The position numbers and the translations under genes were made by a program. The notes under the pieces are model-generated. The model saw only the letters and a program-made list of their open reading frames with translations, made no database searches and was not told the origin of the DNA. Below are positions 47,011-59,309 of a stretch of DNA of 64,000 nucleotides, one piece after another. The stretch comes from Prorocentrum cordatum (Eukaryota > Sar > Dinophyceae > Prorocentrales > Prorocentraceae), in the NCBI GenBank assembly GCA_963575745.1, contig CAUYUJ010014560.1, positions 1,050,564-1,114,563 of the forward strand, written 5' to 3'. The stretch's first letter is position 1, and every line of letters starts with the position of its first letter.

Positions 47011-47952
47011 TCGCCCCCCCCCCCAGCGCACCCCAAACCACCCACGACCACAAATCCATCATTGATCGTTTGCTCCTGCTGCTGCTCCTCCTCCTCCTCC
47101 TCCTCTTCCTCCTTTCCCTCCTCCTGCTTCTCTGCTTCTTCCTCTGTTTCCTCTCTTTTCTTTCTCCTCCTCCTCTCATCCTCCTCCTGCTGCTCCTCCT
47201 CCTCCTCCTTATGAGAAGCCTTACAAAGGGGGCTGCTCTCTGAGGAAACCATATGAAAACACAGATATTCCTGATATGTTTGAATGCTTTGGCAAGGAAA
47301 CCATATGAAAACACAGATATTCCTGATATTTTTGATGGTTTTCGTTAGGAAACCTGGTGAAAACACAGATATTCCTGATATTTGTTGGTTTTCTGGAAAA
47401 GGGCGCCCCTCCCCCTGCTCCCTCCCCAGGTCCACGCCCCTCAGGGACAATGCGCCAGGCAGGAACACCTGTGAAAACACAACTATTCCTAATATTTTGA
47501 AAGGTTGTCGCACAGAAACCTTGTGAAAACACAGATATTATTGATTTGTTTTTGGTTTCTGTAAGGAAACCATATGAAAACACAGATATTCCTGATATTT
47601 TTGGTGGTTTTCGTTAGGAAACCATGTGAAAAAACAGATATTCCTGATACTTTGTGGTTTTCTTGATGCGGGCGCGCTGCAAAGGCTGGTGGCGCAAGAG
47701 GAAGAGGGGCGCCCGTCTCCAGAAAACCACAAAATATAAGGAATATCTGTGTTTTCAAAGGGTTTCCTAACGAAAACCATTAAACATATCAGGAATATCT
47801 TTGTTTTTCACAGGGTTTCCTTATGAAAACCGTCAAATATATCAAGAATATCTGTGTTTTTATATGGTTTTCTGGTCAAAAACTTCAAACATATCAAAAT
47901 TACCTGCGTTTTCATACGAGTTCCCTTACGAAAACGATTAAAACTATCAGGC

Positions 47953-48013
<61 letters not shown>

Positions 48014-48255
48014 CGTGCGTGCGTGTGTGTGTATGTGTGTATGTGTGTGTGTGTGCGTGTGTGTGTGTGTGCGTGTGTGTGCGTGTGTGTGTTACAAGGC
48101 TTCCTCACGACAGCGGCCGCAGCATGGACGGGACTTGTGTTTTCACAAGGTGTCCTTACCAACGCCTTATGGACCCTCTGTGTCTAGCTTTGGGCAGCAG
48201 ACCTTGCTCAGCCGATCGGGAGACGTGGGCAGCAAACGGTGAGGAAAGGAAGAAC
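47011..48255 (+). repeat. left terminal inverted repeat (1,245 bp)
   Basis: From the tip: poly-C, CACCACGACCACAAATCC-like sequence, a TCC tract (47078-47215), about seven units with GAAAACACAGATATTCCTGA (47255-47650), a GC-rich centre (47665-47735), four inverted units (to 47950), a (TG)n tract (47956-48090) and 160 bp of unique sequence. Each arm is therefore itself partly a palindrome. Confidence 0.93.
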
Positions 48256-48716
48256 CCAGTGGTGCTACTGGAACAAGGGCGAGGACCTGTGGGCGCAGAC
48301 GGGCAATATGCTTACCGCTCTGTTCCAGCAGCAGCACGAGTGAGCGAGCCCATCTGCCGCTGCAGAGGCACTGCATACCTCCGTCTCAAATGCCACCTAC
48401 CCTGGCCCCGCACTGCTTCCCGCACGGCGAAATGTTGGGCCAGCGCAGCGAGAGTGCCCAAGCGATATGTGTGCGGACGTGCATATTGGTTCTGAGGTTC
48501 GAGAAAAACTACGTAGTCTGCCCGCATGGAAAGTCCGCCCGCAAGGGTATGATCAGGAGCAGCCGTCGCCGTCGTCGCGTCGTCGTCGTTGATTCAGCCC
48601 CCGCCCCCCTGCGGTTACCCCCGCCCCCGCTGTGTCCTGCCGCCGCTATTGATCAGGCTTGCACAGGGTGTCCGAATACATTCGCACGCGCGCAAGCCCC
48701 TGGTATATCTCTGCTC
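48256..48716 (+). other. unique centre upstream of the ATPase, possibly coding
   Basis: Protein-like pieces appear in different frames: [20 protein letters not shown] (about 48261-48320), then Cys-rich pieces such as PICRCRG and [10 protein letters not shown], then [15 protein letters not shown]. They may be parts of a further N-terminal region cut by indels. No family recognised. Confidence 0.35.
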
Positions 48717-50622
48717 ATGACCAACCTCCCCGCCCTCGGAATGAAGTCCCTGAGGGCGCACTTGGAGGTCGAGGGGGCGGACAGCGAGAAGATCCAGCAG
48801 GTATTCGAAAAGGTCCGCGGCCACGGCTCGGCCGTCCCGATGTACCAGACGGCGTTGCACCCAGAGGAATTCCAGGACGATCCCCCAGCTCTCTACTCTG
48901 TAGGGGATCTCCCCCTCATGCCGTCTGAAGGTTGCAAGAAGATGAAGCATGCCTTTGCCGTTGTCTTGAACTACCAGGGGGACATCGACATGGCCGCGGT
49001 GCGGGAGGCCATGGCGGTCAACGACTACAATGGTCTGCCAGAGCTATTGCGCCCCAGAACAAACTGGGAAGCCCTTTACACGATGCAGTTGGCACTGGTG
49101 CCCGCTGGCGACGGCGACGGGACAGACACCATCAAGTACTTTCTGTTCTCGGGCCCGCAGCAGTTGGTCGACGTCGAGAACCGCCTCCTGCGTGATAATG
49201 AAGTGTTGTACACGCTATCTTGGGGCAAGGGAGCGGACGTCAAGACGCCGTGGAAAGTCTTGGTCTACATGATGGATCGGCTCGGTGGCGCGCACTCCCG
49301 TTACCACCTACCCCCGCAGGAGAAGGGCGAAAAGGATAAGAAGACGTGCCTTCCCCAGGACATCATCGTATCCCAGTACCAGTTCGTTAAGGACAACGCC
49401 CCGCGCGGCAACTTCGATTGCGAACAGATGATGTGGATCGACTTCCAGCTGAACGACCCGCAGAGCCCCATCCACAGCTGGAAAGAGGGGAAGATTAAGG
49501 AGGTTCTCTCGCACATTAAGGACCAGGGCATTCAGGCGAGAAAGATCACGTACCACCCCATCTTCATCTTCGACACAGGGGGCGAGGGCGTCGAGCGCGC
49601 GAAGCGCATCGTGCCTACTTTCAAGAGCCACTCCTGCCTCATGGTCGGCGAGCCTGGCGAGGGGAAGACGCCGTGCCTGGAGACGCTGGCATTCGCCATG
49701 GGCGACTACTACGCAGACAAGCTGGGGGGCCGCGGCTTGGCCTCGTTCAGAGAGGGGCCAGGCCTGGATTTCTTCAGGGCCGAAGAGGGCACGAAGCACT
49801 GCCCGTGCGTCTTTGATGACGGCGACTTGTTCGAGCAGCGCCCGAAGACGTTGAAGGCTTTCTTGGGCGTCGGCCAGTTCCAGGCGATGACGAGGGAGCG
49901 GTGGGGGGCTGCCGAGTTCGTTCGGGGTCAGGCGCGATTCGCCGCGGAGAACATGTACGGCTGTCCCCACCATGGACGCGTGGCGCGGTCTGTGCATCTT
50001 GTCGCCAGCTGAGGCCAGGCAGAAGCGAAACCAGTACTTCTTCGACATGCTCAAGCGCACGTTCCCCAAGGACATGTCCAAAGCGAACGTCATGGCCCTC
50101 TTGAAGCGGTCCTCCGCGGTCGTGAACACCCCCAATGACGCGTTCGAGCGCTTGGCGGGTTTGGACTCGGACGTGACGAGGGCCCCGAAGGTTGGCCACT
50201 ACATTACCAAGGCAGCGGGGAATATTCTCTACGACTACATCCACAACGGCGTGATGCGGGACGCCGAGGAATACAACTCGCTGAGGGACAAGCAGCTCCG
50301 CTTCATGAAGGCGCTGCTGGACAAGGGTTCCGTGCCCCTGCCTCTCTCGGTCAAGGATGAGCAGCCGCCTGACGGCGCCGAGGGCGGCAGTAGTTCGTCG
50401 GCGGCCCGCGAGCCCCTCCCGCCCTTGCCCGAGCGCATCTGCTGGGCGAGGTCGTTCGGGAGCATCCCGGAGGTCGAGATCGACCTCTCGAGCTCGCCCG
50501 AAGAGGCCCGCGGCGCCGCCGCCGCGCCCAGTAGCCAGGACCTCGCCGCTGCGCTCGCCGATGCAGACAACGGCGATCCGCTCGGCCTGGGCGGCGGAAT
50601 GAATGCCGATGCGTCGGAATGA
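48390..50622 (+). CDS. P-loop ATPase, SF3-helicase-like, in the TIR element (frameshifted)
   Basis: The first frame (48390-50012) has the Walker A motif GEPGEGKT at residues 420-427 and a Walker B-like VFDDGD at 474-479. [18 protein letters not shown] follows, which resembles the sensor region of superfamily 3 helicases that ends in a polar Asn. Residues 1-109 are basic or proline-rich, so Met110 (48717) may be the real start. At CCCC (49965-49968) the protein-like sequence moves by one base into the frame that ends at 50622 ([18 protein letters not shown]..., Ser/Pro-rich acidic tail). One extra C explains it. Length from Met110 is about 634 residues. Likely role: ATP-driven unwinding to replicate the element. 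No HUH nuclease or transposase motif was seen. Confidence 0.7.
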
Positions 50623-50812
50623 GCGGGCGGCCGCTTCGGCGGGGGGCAGCCAGCGGCCAACGCTGCCCCTCGATATTATAAATGCTGATCGATTGTACAC
50701 TGGCTGCCCCGACTATGCCAAAGACGAGGGAGTCGCAGCATCAACCACAAACGCTACCTTCCAGAAAACGTTGTCGCCACGTCGTCGTCACCCTCATATT
50801 CTTTGTGAACTT

Positions 50813-52132
<1,320 letters not shown>

Positions 52133-52135
52133 ACC

Positions 52136-52183
<48 letters not shown>

Positions 52184-52459
52184 TATATATCAGTATATCA
52201 ATCAATCTGGCACGCTGGCACCGCTTGTTACTTATCACGATTGTGACATGAGCGAAGCGATGTGACATGCTGGTTTTCGCTACATGCTGGTGCACCATGG
52301 CGCGATGCCAGCGTCACTTGGTGGCATGCAGTGTATGTATCTATCTACCTACGTATCTACCTGCATACATACATATATGTGTATATCTATATCTCTGCCT
52401 ATCTATCCATACATGTATCCATCTATGGATCCTCAGGATAAACATCAGGACAAGGATCC
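52133..52459. other. (TA)n right flank and spacer
   Basis: (TA)n 52139-52180, then complex sequence and TATC-rich stretches. No gene. Confidence 0.7.
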
Positions 52460-52925
52460 AGACACTCATTGGGATAACCATCGGGCCAACCATGAGGACA
52501 ACCACCAGGACAGCCATCGGAACAACCATCGGGGCAACCATCGGGACAGCCATCGGGACAATCATCGGGACAACAATCGGGGCAACCATCGGGACAACCA
52601 TCGGGACAACCATCGGGACAACCATCGGGACAACCGTCGGGACAACCATCGGCACAACCATCGGCACAACCATCGGCACAACCATCGGGACAACCACCGC
52701 GACAATCATCGGCGCAACCATCGGGACAACCACCGGGACAACCACCGGGACAACCACCGGGACAACCACCGGGACAACCACCGGGACAACCATCGGGACA
52801 ACCATCGGGACAACCATCGGCACAACCATCGGCGCAACCATCGGGACAACCGCCCTGACAACCATCGGGACAACCATCGGGACAACCATCGGGACAACCA
52901 TCGGGACAACCGCCGGGTCAACCGC
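52460..52925. repeat. 12-bp minisatellite ACAACCATCGGG
   Basis: About 37 units, with variants GGCACAACCATC and CACCGGGACAAC. It gives Gly-Thr-Thr-Ile or His-Arg-Asp-Asn repeats on plus and Val-Val-Pro-Met on minus. Such tetrapeptide frames are not evidence of a gene. Confidence 0.95.
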
Positions 52926-53519
52926 CGCGACACGAATCGAAACCGAAACCGATTTCCCGATTGGGGTCACTTGTGTTCACACCCCCCAACCTCCGATCTC
53001 CCTAGATCTCATGGCCTCCTCTTGCCCTGCCAGTCCTCCGTCCGTTTCGTAACAATGGCAGTGCCTATAGGCCTCTCGATGGCCATCGGATTTTGTCTTG
53101 CTTCCTGAGTGCGCAGGACACTCCAAGGGGAGTCCAGGCTTCATGCAGCCGTCAGTCGTCCCAAACTCAACGTGCGTTGTGGACCAAAATGTATGAAAGA
53201 TGTGCCCCAATCGTCCGCGCGCGTGCCTCGGGCCATGATTTGCGACCCCCCCTCTTGGACCCCCTCCCTCTTGGCCGTCGCTGGGCGGAGGGGATGAGAA
53301 GGGGGCAGATATCGGAGGCGTTGGAGGCCAGGAGGGGCAGGGCTTCGTCCTCCTCGCCCTCGTCGTTCCCGCCGCTCTGTGGCCTTCGGGGACCCTTCTA
53401 GTCGTTAGGGCCTGGCGCAACTCGAAGAGCTTGCCAGTCTGGGCAGAGTTTTTTTTGTGGTGCGTGGGGGGTGTTCTAGTCGGTTAGTTCGTTAGTTTGT
53501 TTGTATGTTTGTTAGAGTC
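52926..53519. other. non-repetitive spacer
   Basis: Starts with the motif shared with 13364-13397. Three plus-strand frames and one minus frame are open for 60-150 codons; none has recognisable motifs. Confidence 0.45.
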
Positions 53520-54195
53520 GCGTTTTTCCAATTAAAATGCTCCTCCCTGGGCTCCCACCATGTCTTTTAACAAGGAAAGTCTGGGGTCTCCAAATTATGT
53601 TGTTGGCACAAGATTTGCAACAACAGCGGCTCCCGCCTGAGAGATCCTCACAATTTATACCACAATCCCGCTTTCGTGCGGGACTTCCTTACAAATTATG
53701 CAGGAAGCGCGCTCTCGCGTGGGACTTACTGGTAATTTATTCACACGCCGCGCCCTCGAAGCTCAGGAACCGCGCTCTCGATTTTGTTTGTTGTCATGAT
53801 TTATGTTGGAATCGCGCTATCGCTCGAGACTTCCTCGCGATTCATGCAGGACTCACGCTTCAGCAACCCGCCTGCTCGACCTAGCCTCCTGGGCCCGCGT
53901 TACCCGCCCATTAGGGTCTACCCGCCTGATCTGCCCGTCTGGTTCTGCCACGTGTTTTCTGCTCCTGGCCCCCCTCCTGCTACTGTCTCTCGTGTTCCAT
54001 CCTTCTCCCTCCTCCTTGTCCATTTCTTCCATCCGTCCTCACTTCCCTTGCTTAAGGGAGTGCACCGAATACGCGTGGCAGGTAAAGAAGATATACCCCA
54101 AGGGGGTACAATTGAAGTCCGAGGAGGCGTGTATCGAGGGATTTGGATGTACGTGTTGGATGGTAAGCGAGCAGATAAGAGTGAATAGCCTTCAA
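53520..54195 (+). repeat. R1 copy 10
   Basis: Complete module order. Cassette 54057-54081, acceptor weakened to CTTAAG, donor GTAAAG. Confidence 0.85.
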
Positions 54196-54325
54196 GTGTT
54201 GTTGTTTGGGTGGTTGTTGTTGTTGTTGTTGTTGTCGTTGTTGTTGTTATTGTTGTTGTCGTCGTTGTTGTTGTGGTTGTTGTGGTTGTTGTGGTGGTTG
54301 TTGTTGTTGTTGCTGCTGCTGCTGC

Positions 54326-54394
<69 letters not shown>
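54196..54394 (+). repeat. (TTG)n tail of R1
   Basis: About 200 bp of TTG with TCG, TGC and TGG variants. M2 begins 28 bp further on. Confidence 0.95.
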
Positions 54395-54395
<1 letters not shown>

Positions 54396-54422
54396 GATGA
54401 TTTTTCATTTTCGAGAATATTG

Positions 54423-55211
54423 CCAAGGCCTTACGGCCAGTGCCGCCGACCCTGGATACCTCGGCCCTCGAGGGTGACGGGATGCGTGATACGACGTCGG
54501 AGGTAAATGAAGACGTGGCGGAGGAGGAGGCGGAAGAGGAGGAGGAGGAGGAGGAGGAGGAGGAGGAAGGAGGAGGAGGAGGAGGAGGAGGAGGAGGACG
54601 GGGAGGAGGATGAGGAGGAGGAAGGGGAGGAGGAGGGGGAGGAGGAGGAGGGAGGAGCAGGGGGAGGAGGAGGAGGAGGAGGAGGAGGAGGAGGAGGAGG
54701 AGGAGGAGGACGAGGGGAGGAGAAGGGGAGGAGAGGAGAGAGGAGGAAGGAGGAGGAGAAGAGGGGGGGATGAGGAGGAGGGGAGGAGGGGGGGAGGAGG
54801 AGGAGGAGGAGGAGGAGGAGGAGGAAGGAGGAGGAGGAGGAGATGAGAGAGAGGAGGGGGGGAGGAGGAGGAGGAGGAGGAGAGGAGGAGAGGAGAAGGA
54901 GGAGGAGGAGGAGGAGGAGGAGGAGGAGGAGGAGGAGGAGGAGGAGGAGGAGAGGAGGAGGAGGGGGAGGGGGAGGGGGAGGGGGGAGAGGGAGGGAGAG
55001 GGTCGCCCGGGGGGATGCGTATCTGCCCCCCCCCCTCCCCCCGGTGGGGAGGGTAGGGAGGGGCTTCGCCACGACTACGATTTCCTTCTGGTTCGTGTTC
55101 GATTTCCTTTTATTTCTGGCGACGACGATGACGACGACGACGACGACGGCGGTGATCCACGCAAGACGACGACACCGGGATGCGTCTTCCACACTCGGAC
55201 AGGGTCGGCGG
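54423..55211. mobile_element. M2, MITE-like element with CCGCCGACCCTG ends
   Basis: Left CCGCCGACCCTG 54443-54454, preceded by CCAAGGCCTTACGGCCAGTG. Right CAGGGTCGGCGG 55200-55211. Inside: a GGA array (54510-54990) and GATGCGTATCTGCCCCCCC. It interrupts the R1 tail/lead-in junction: TTG tract on the left, CCCCCACCGGTGCACATGG lead-in on the right. Confidence 0.6.
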
Positions 55212-55978
55212 ATTTTTTGTTCATCCCCCCCACCGGTGCACATGGTGTTTTTCAATCGACATGCTCTTCCTGGGGCTCGCACCTTGTTTTTTATCAGAGG
55301 AAGTCTTCGTGCTCAAACTGGGCCCCTGGCCCCCGTGTTACAACAACAACGGCTCCCGCTTGAAACCACCCCACAATTTATTCAAAAACCGCGCTCTGTC
55401 GCTGGACTTTTTCACAATTAATGCAGGAATCGCGCTCTCGCGCGGGACTCCCTTGCAATGTATTCATACAAGCCGCGCCCTCGACGCTCTGGAATCGCGC
55501 TCTCGCTCTGGCCTTTTCCATGTTTTCCTTGGTAATCGCGCTGTCGCTCGAGACCTCCTCGTGATTTCATGCAGGACTCATGCTTCAGCAACCCGCCTGC
55601 ACCTGGCCGCCAGGGCCTGCCTTCCCGACTCGCCCGCTAGGGTCTGCCTGCCCGATCTGCCCGTTTGGTTTTGCCACGTGTTTTCCGCTCCTAGCCCCCC
55701 TCCTGCGAATCCCGTGCTCCATCCTTCTCCCTTCCCCCTCCATCCGTCCTCTCTTCCCTTGTTTTAGGGGCTGCACAATTTACATGCGGCAGGTAAGGAT
55801 GATACACCCCGTCGGAGGGGGTACGATCGAAGACGAGGAGGGCGGGTACCGAGGGTTTGGGGTATACGTATTGTAGGGCACGCGAGCAGATAGGAACGAA
55901 CATTTCAAGCATGATTGTTGCGCTTAAATGTTTGAAGAATAGTTATTGTTGATCACCCCCTCCTGTAACCGGTTTATT
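55212..55978 (+). repeat. R1 copy 11
   Basis: Cassette 55768-55792, acceptor GTTTTAG, donor GTAAGG. The hairpin loop differs (ACACCCC, GTCGGA, GGGGG). The tail is followed by the GTTATTGTTGATCACCCCC junction and M3. Confidence 0.85.
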
Positions 55979-56608
55979 GTGAAGGCCTGACGGCCGGTGC
56001 CGCCGACCCTAAAAGACATCGACGACGACCATGAGTGGGAGGAGGAGGATGAGGAGGAGGAGGAGGAGGAGGAGGCGGAGATCAGGAGGAGGAGGAGGAT
56101 GAGGAGGAGAAGGAGGAGGACAAGGACTCCCCCCTGGGACCCTCCACCCCTGGGGAGGAGGACCAGAGGAGGACCAGCGTGGGAAGGGGAAGGGGAGAGG
56201 GAGGAGGACCCCCAGGCACGGATGCGTATCTGACTTCCCTCCGCCCCTGGGGTTCTTCCCCACCTGGGGAGGAGGACCCGAGGAGGACGGGCGCGCCGGA
56301 AAAGGACCGGCGGGGGAGAGGAGGACCCCCAGAGGCGATGCGAATCTGACCCCCCCCCTCCCCCCGCGACCTCCCGCCCTCGCCAGGGAAGGGACAAATG
56401 GAATGGGTTTCCCTTTGAAGTAATGAGGACGTGGATGGAATTCCCCCTCAAGCTGCGAACCCGTTCCCCGAACGAGAAAGGGTGCTCTCTCTCTCTCTCT
56501 CTCTTTATCTCTCCCCCGACGGGAGAGGAGGATGAGAAGGAGGGGACGAAAGAATGCTCCCCGTCGACGGGACTGGACAGACACCCGACACGCGGACAGG
56601 GCCGGCGG
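55979..56608. mobile_element. M3, MITE-like element with CCGCCGACCCT ends
   Basis: Left GAAGGCCTGACGGCCGGTG and CCGCCGACCCT (56000-56010). Right CAGGGCCGGCGG (56597-56608), one transition. Inside: GGA array, two GATGCG(T/A)ATCTGAC segments and a CTCT tract. It sits inside the R1 lead-in: TTTATTGTG on the left, CACTTGAAGTGCCCC on the right. Confidence 0.6.
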
Positions 56609-57262
56609 ATTTGTCACTTGAAGTGCCCCTCCCGGGGCTCGCACCCTGTTTTTTTATCAGGGAAAGTGTGGTGTCACCAAACTGTTCCCCTGGCCCCCGG
56701 TTTACAACAACATCGTCTCCCGACGATTTATTGAGGATGCGCGCTCTGTCGCGGGACTTCCTCACACTTTGTGCAGAAATCGCGCTCTTGCGCGGGACTT
56801 CTTTGCAATGTATTCCTTCACCGCGCCTTCGACAGTCAGGAAATGCGCTCTCGCTTTTTGTTTTTTTCGCGATTCACTTTGGAATCGCGCTATCGTTCGA
56901 GACCTCCTCGCGATTCATGTTGTATTCGCGCTTCAGCAACCCGCCTGCTCGACCTGGCCTCCTGGGCCCGCCTTTCCGACCCGCCCGTGAGGCTCTACCC
57001 GCCCGACCAGCCCGTGTGGTTCTGCAGCGTGTTTTCCGCTCCGAGCCCCCTTCTTGCGAATCCCGTGCTCCATCCTTCGCCTTCCCCCTTCCATTCGTCC
57101 TCCTTTCCCCTGTTTTAGGGGCTACACAAATTACATGCGGCAGGTGAGGATGATATGCCCCCAGAGGGGGTACGATCGAAAAAGAAGAGGGCGGGTATTG
57201 AGGGTTTGGGATATACGTGTTGAACGGCACGCGAGCAGGTGAGAACGAACAATTTTCATGTT
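56609..57262 (+). repeat. R1 copy 12
   Basis: Cassette 57119-57143, acceptor GTTTTAG, donor GTGAGG. Hairpin CCCCCAGAGGGGG. Tail intact up to the TTG tract. Confidence 0.88.
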
Positions 57263-57268
57263 TATGTT

Positions 57269-57307
<39 letters not shown>

Positions 57308-57336
57308 GCCGCTGCTGCTGCTGCTGCTGCTGCTTC

Positions 57337-57396
<60 letters not shown>
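57263..57396 (+). repeat. (TTG)n tail of R1
   Basis: Clean TTG/CTG tract, followed by CTCTAATTGCTGAAGAATAA and the next lead-in. Confidence 0.95.
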
Positions 57397-57397
<1 letters not shown>

Positions 57398-57403
57398 GAA
57401 CTC

Positions 57404-58705
57404 TAATTGCTGAAGAATAATTATTGTTGATCCCCCCCTCCGGCGGACATTGTATTTTTTCAATTGAAGTGCCCCTTCCGGGGCTCGCACCCTGTTTTTT
57501 ATCAGGGAAAGTCGTGGGCATCAAACTGCGTTGTTGGCCCCCCGGACAACAACAACAACGGCTCCCGCCTGATACTTCCTCCAAATTTACTCAGGACCCC
57601 CGCCCCCGCCTGGGACTTCCTCGCAGTTTACTCAGGCGGAGGCGCTCCCGCCTGAGACTTCCTCGCAAATTACTCCGGAGCCCCGCGCTCCCGCCTGGGA
57701 CCCCGGGCGGCCTCCCCGGGTCGGCCTCCCACCTCCCTCCCTCCTCCCTCCTCCCTCCTCCCTCCTCCCTCCTCCCTCCTCCCTCCCCTCCTCCCTCCCT
57801 CCTCCTCCCTTCTCCCTCCCCTCTCCTGCCTCCCTCCTCCGTCCTCCCGTCTGCCTCCTCCCTCCCCTCTCCTGCCTCCTCCCTCCTCCCTCCTGTTTCT
57901 CCTCTCTCCTTCCTCGTCCCTCCTCCAAACTCCCTCCTCCCTCCCTTCCTCCCCCCTCTCTCTTTCTCTCCCTCTCTCTCTCTCTCTCTCTCTCCCTCTA
58001 AATCGTCCTCCCCCCTCCGCGTCCCGTCCCTCCTAGCATCTTCCCTCCTCCCTCGTCCCTCCCTGCTCCCTTCCCTCCTCCCTCGTCCCTCCGCCCGCCC
58101 TTCCAAAGAGAAATAATCCCCCTAAAGGGGGTACGTTCGAATACTAAGAGGGCGGGTATCGAGGGTGTGCCTCGTGATTCATTCAGGATTCACCCTTTAG
58201 TCACCCGCCCGCCAGGTTTCGCCCGCCCGATCCGCCTGTTACAGCCCGCCCGTTCGCTCTCTTGGCATCTCGCCCGCCCGCTTTAAGCCACCGCCCGCCC
58301 GACCCGCCAGCGAGGGTCCGCCGCCCGACCCGTCCGTTGGCGTCCGCCCGCCCCGCCAGCCCGACCCGCCCCTCAGAGTCCGCCGCTCGACCCGTCTGTC
58401 TGGTTCGTCCGTTTGTTTACCTCCTCTTTTGCCCCCCTCCCCTCCTGCTAACCTCTTTCGTCCTCCATCCATCCTCCCCCCCTTGCCCCTTCCCTCCTCC
58501 CTCCCTCCCCCCACTCTTTTCCTCCTCGCTCTCCCTTCCTCCTTCCCCCTGCTCTTCCTGTTTTAGGGGCTGCGCCAACTACACGTGGCGAGTAAAAAAG
58601 ATATACCCCCAAAGGGGTATGACCGAAGACGAAGAGGGTGGGTATCGAGGGTTTGGGATTTACATATTGAGTGACGCGCGCGCATATAAGAGCGATCAGT
58701 CTTAA
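57404..58705 (+). repeat. R1 copy 13 with CCCTCCT expansion
   Basis: The lead-in and 41-bp units (57430-57690) are followed by a CCTCCCT array (57720-58100). A first hairpin and tail piece (58113-58160) comes next, then the CCCGCCCG block, cassette 58567-58591 (acceptor GTTTTAG, donor GTAAAA), hairpin and tail. Parts of two copies are merged. Confidence 0.8.
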
Positions 58706-58709
58706 GATG

Positions 58710-58750
<41 letters not shown>

Positions 58751-58832
58751 AAATTATGTTTGTTGCTGCTGCTGTTGTTGTTGTTGCTGTTGTTGATGCT
58801 GTTGTTGTTATGGTTGTTGGTCTTGTTGTTGT

Positions 58833-58878
<46 letters not shown>

Positions 58879-58897
58879 GAGGTGGTGGAAGTAGTTG
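58706..58897 (+). repeat. (TTG)n tail of R1
   Basis: TTG tract with CTG, TCG and TATG interruptions. Confidence 0.93.
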
Positions 58898-58924
58898 TTG
58901 TTGAACTTCCACGATTGAAAAAGA

Positions 58925-59300
58925 ATGATGGTTGATCCTCCCTCCGGTGCACATTGTATTTTCCAATTGAAGTGCCCTTCCGGGCGCTCGCACTTTGTTT
59001 TTTGTATCAAGGAGAATCCTCCTCCTCAAAGTGTGCCTTTGGCCCTCGGTTGGCAACAACAACAACAGCAGCAACGGCTCCCGCTTGACATTTCCTCGAA
59101 ATTTATTCCGGTGCCTCGCTCCCGCGTGAGACTTCCTCGCAATTTACTCAAGGATCGCGCTCCCGCCCGAAAATTCTTCGCAATTTACTCAGGCGCCGCG
59201 CTTTTGCCATTCAGGAATCGCACGTTCGCTGGAGACTTTTTCATATCTACTTAGGAACCGCTCTCTCGCTGGAAACATCCTGGTTAATCACGCGGAACTC
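58925..59300 (+). repeat. R1 copy 14, 3'-truncated
   Basis: Lead-in and five 41-bp-like units only. The next array begins where the CCCGCCCG block should be. Confidence 0.75.
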
Positions 59301-59309
59301 ACGATCGGT

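Noticed and set aside
52267-53108. Plus-strand frames with GTTI and HRDN tetrapeptide repeats resembling repeat proteins
   Set aside because: A 12-bp minisatellite is open in several frames on both strands; no unique domain flanks it.
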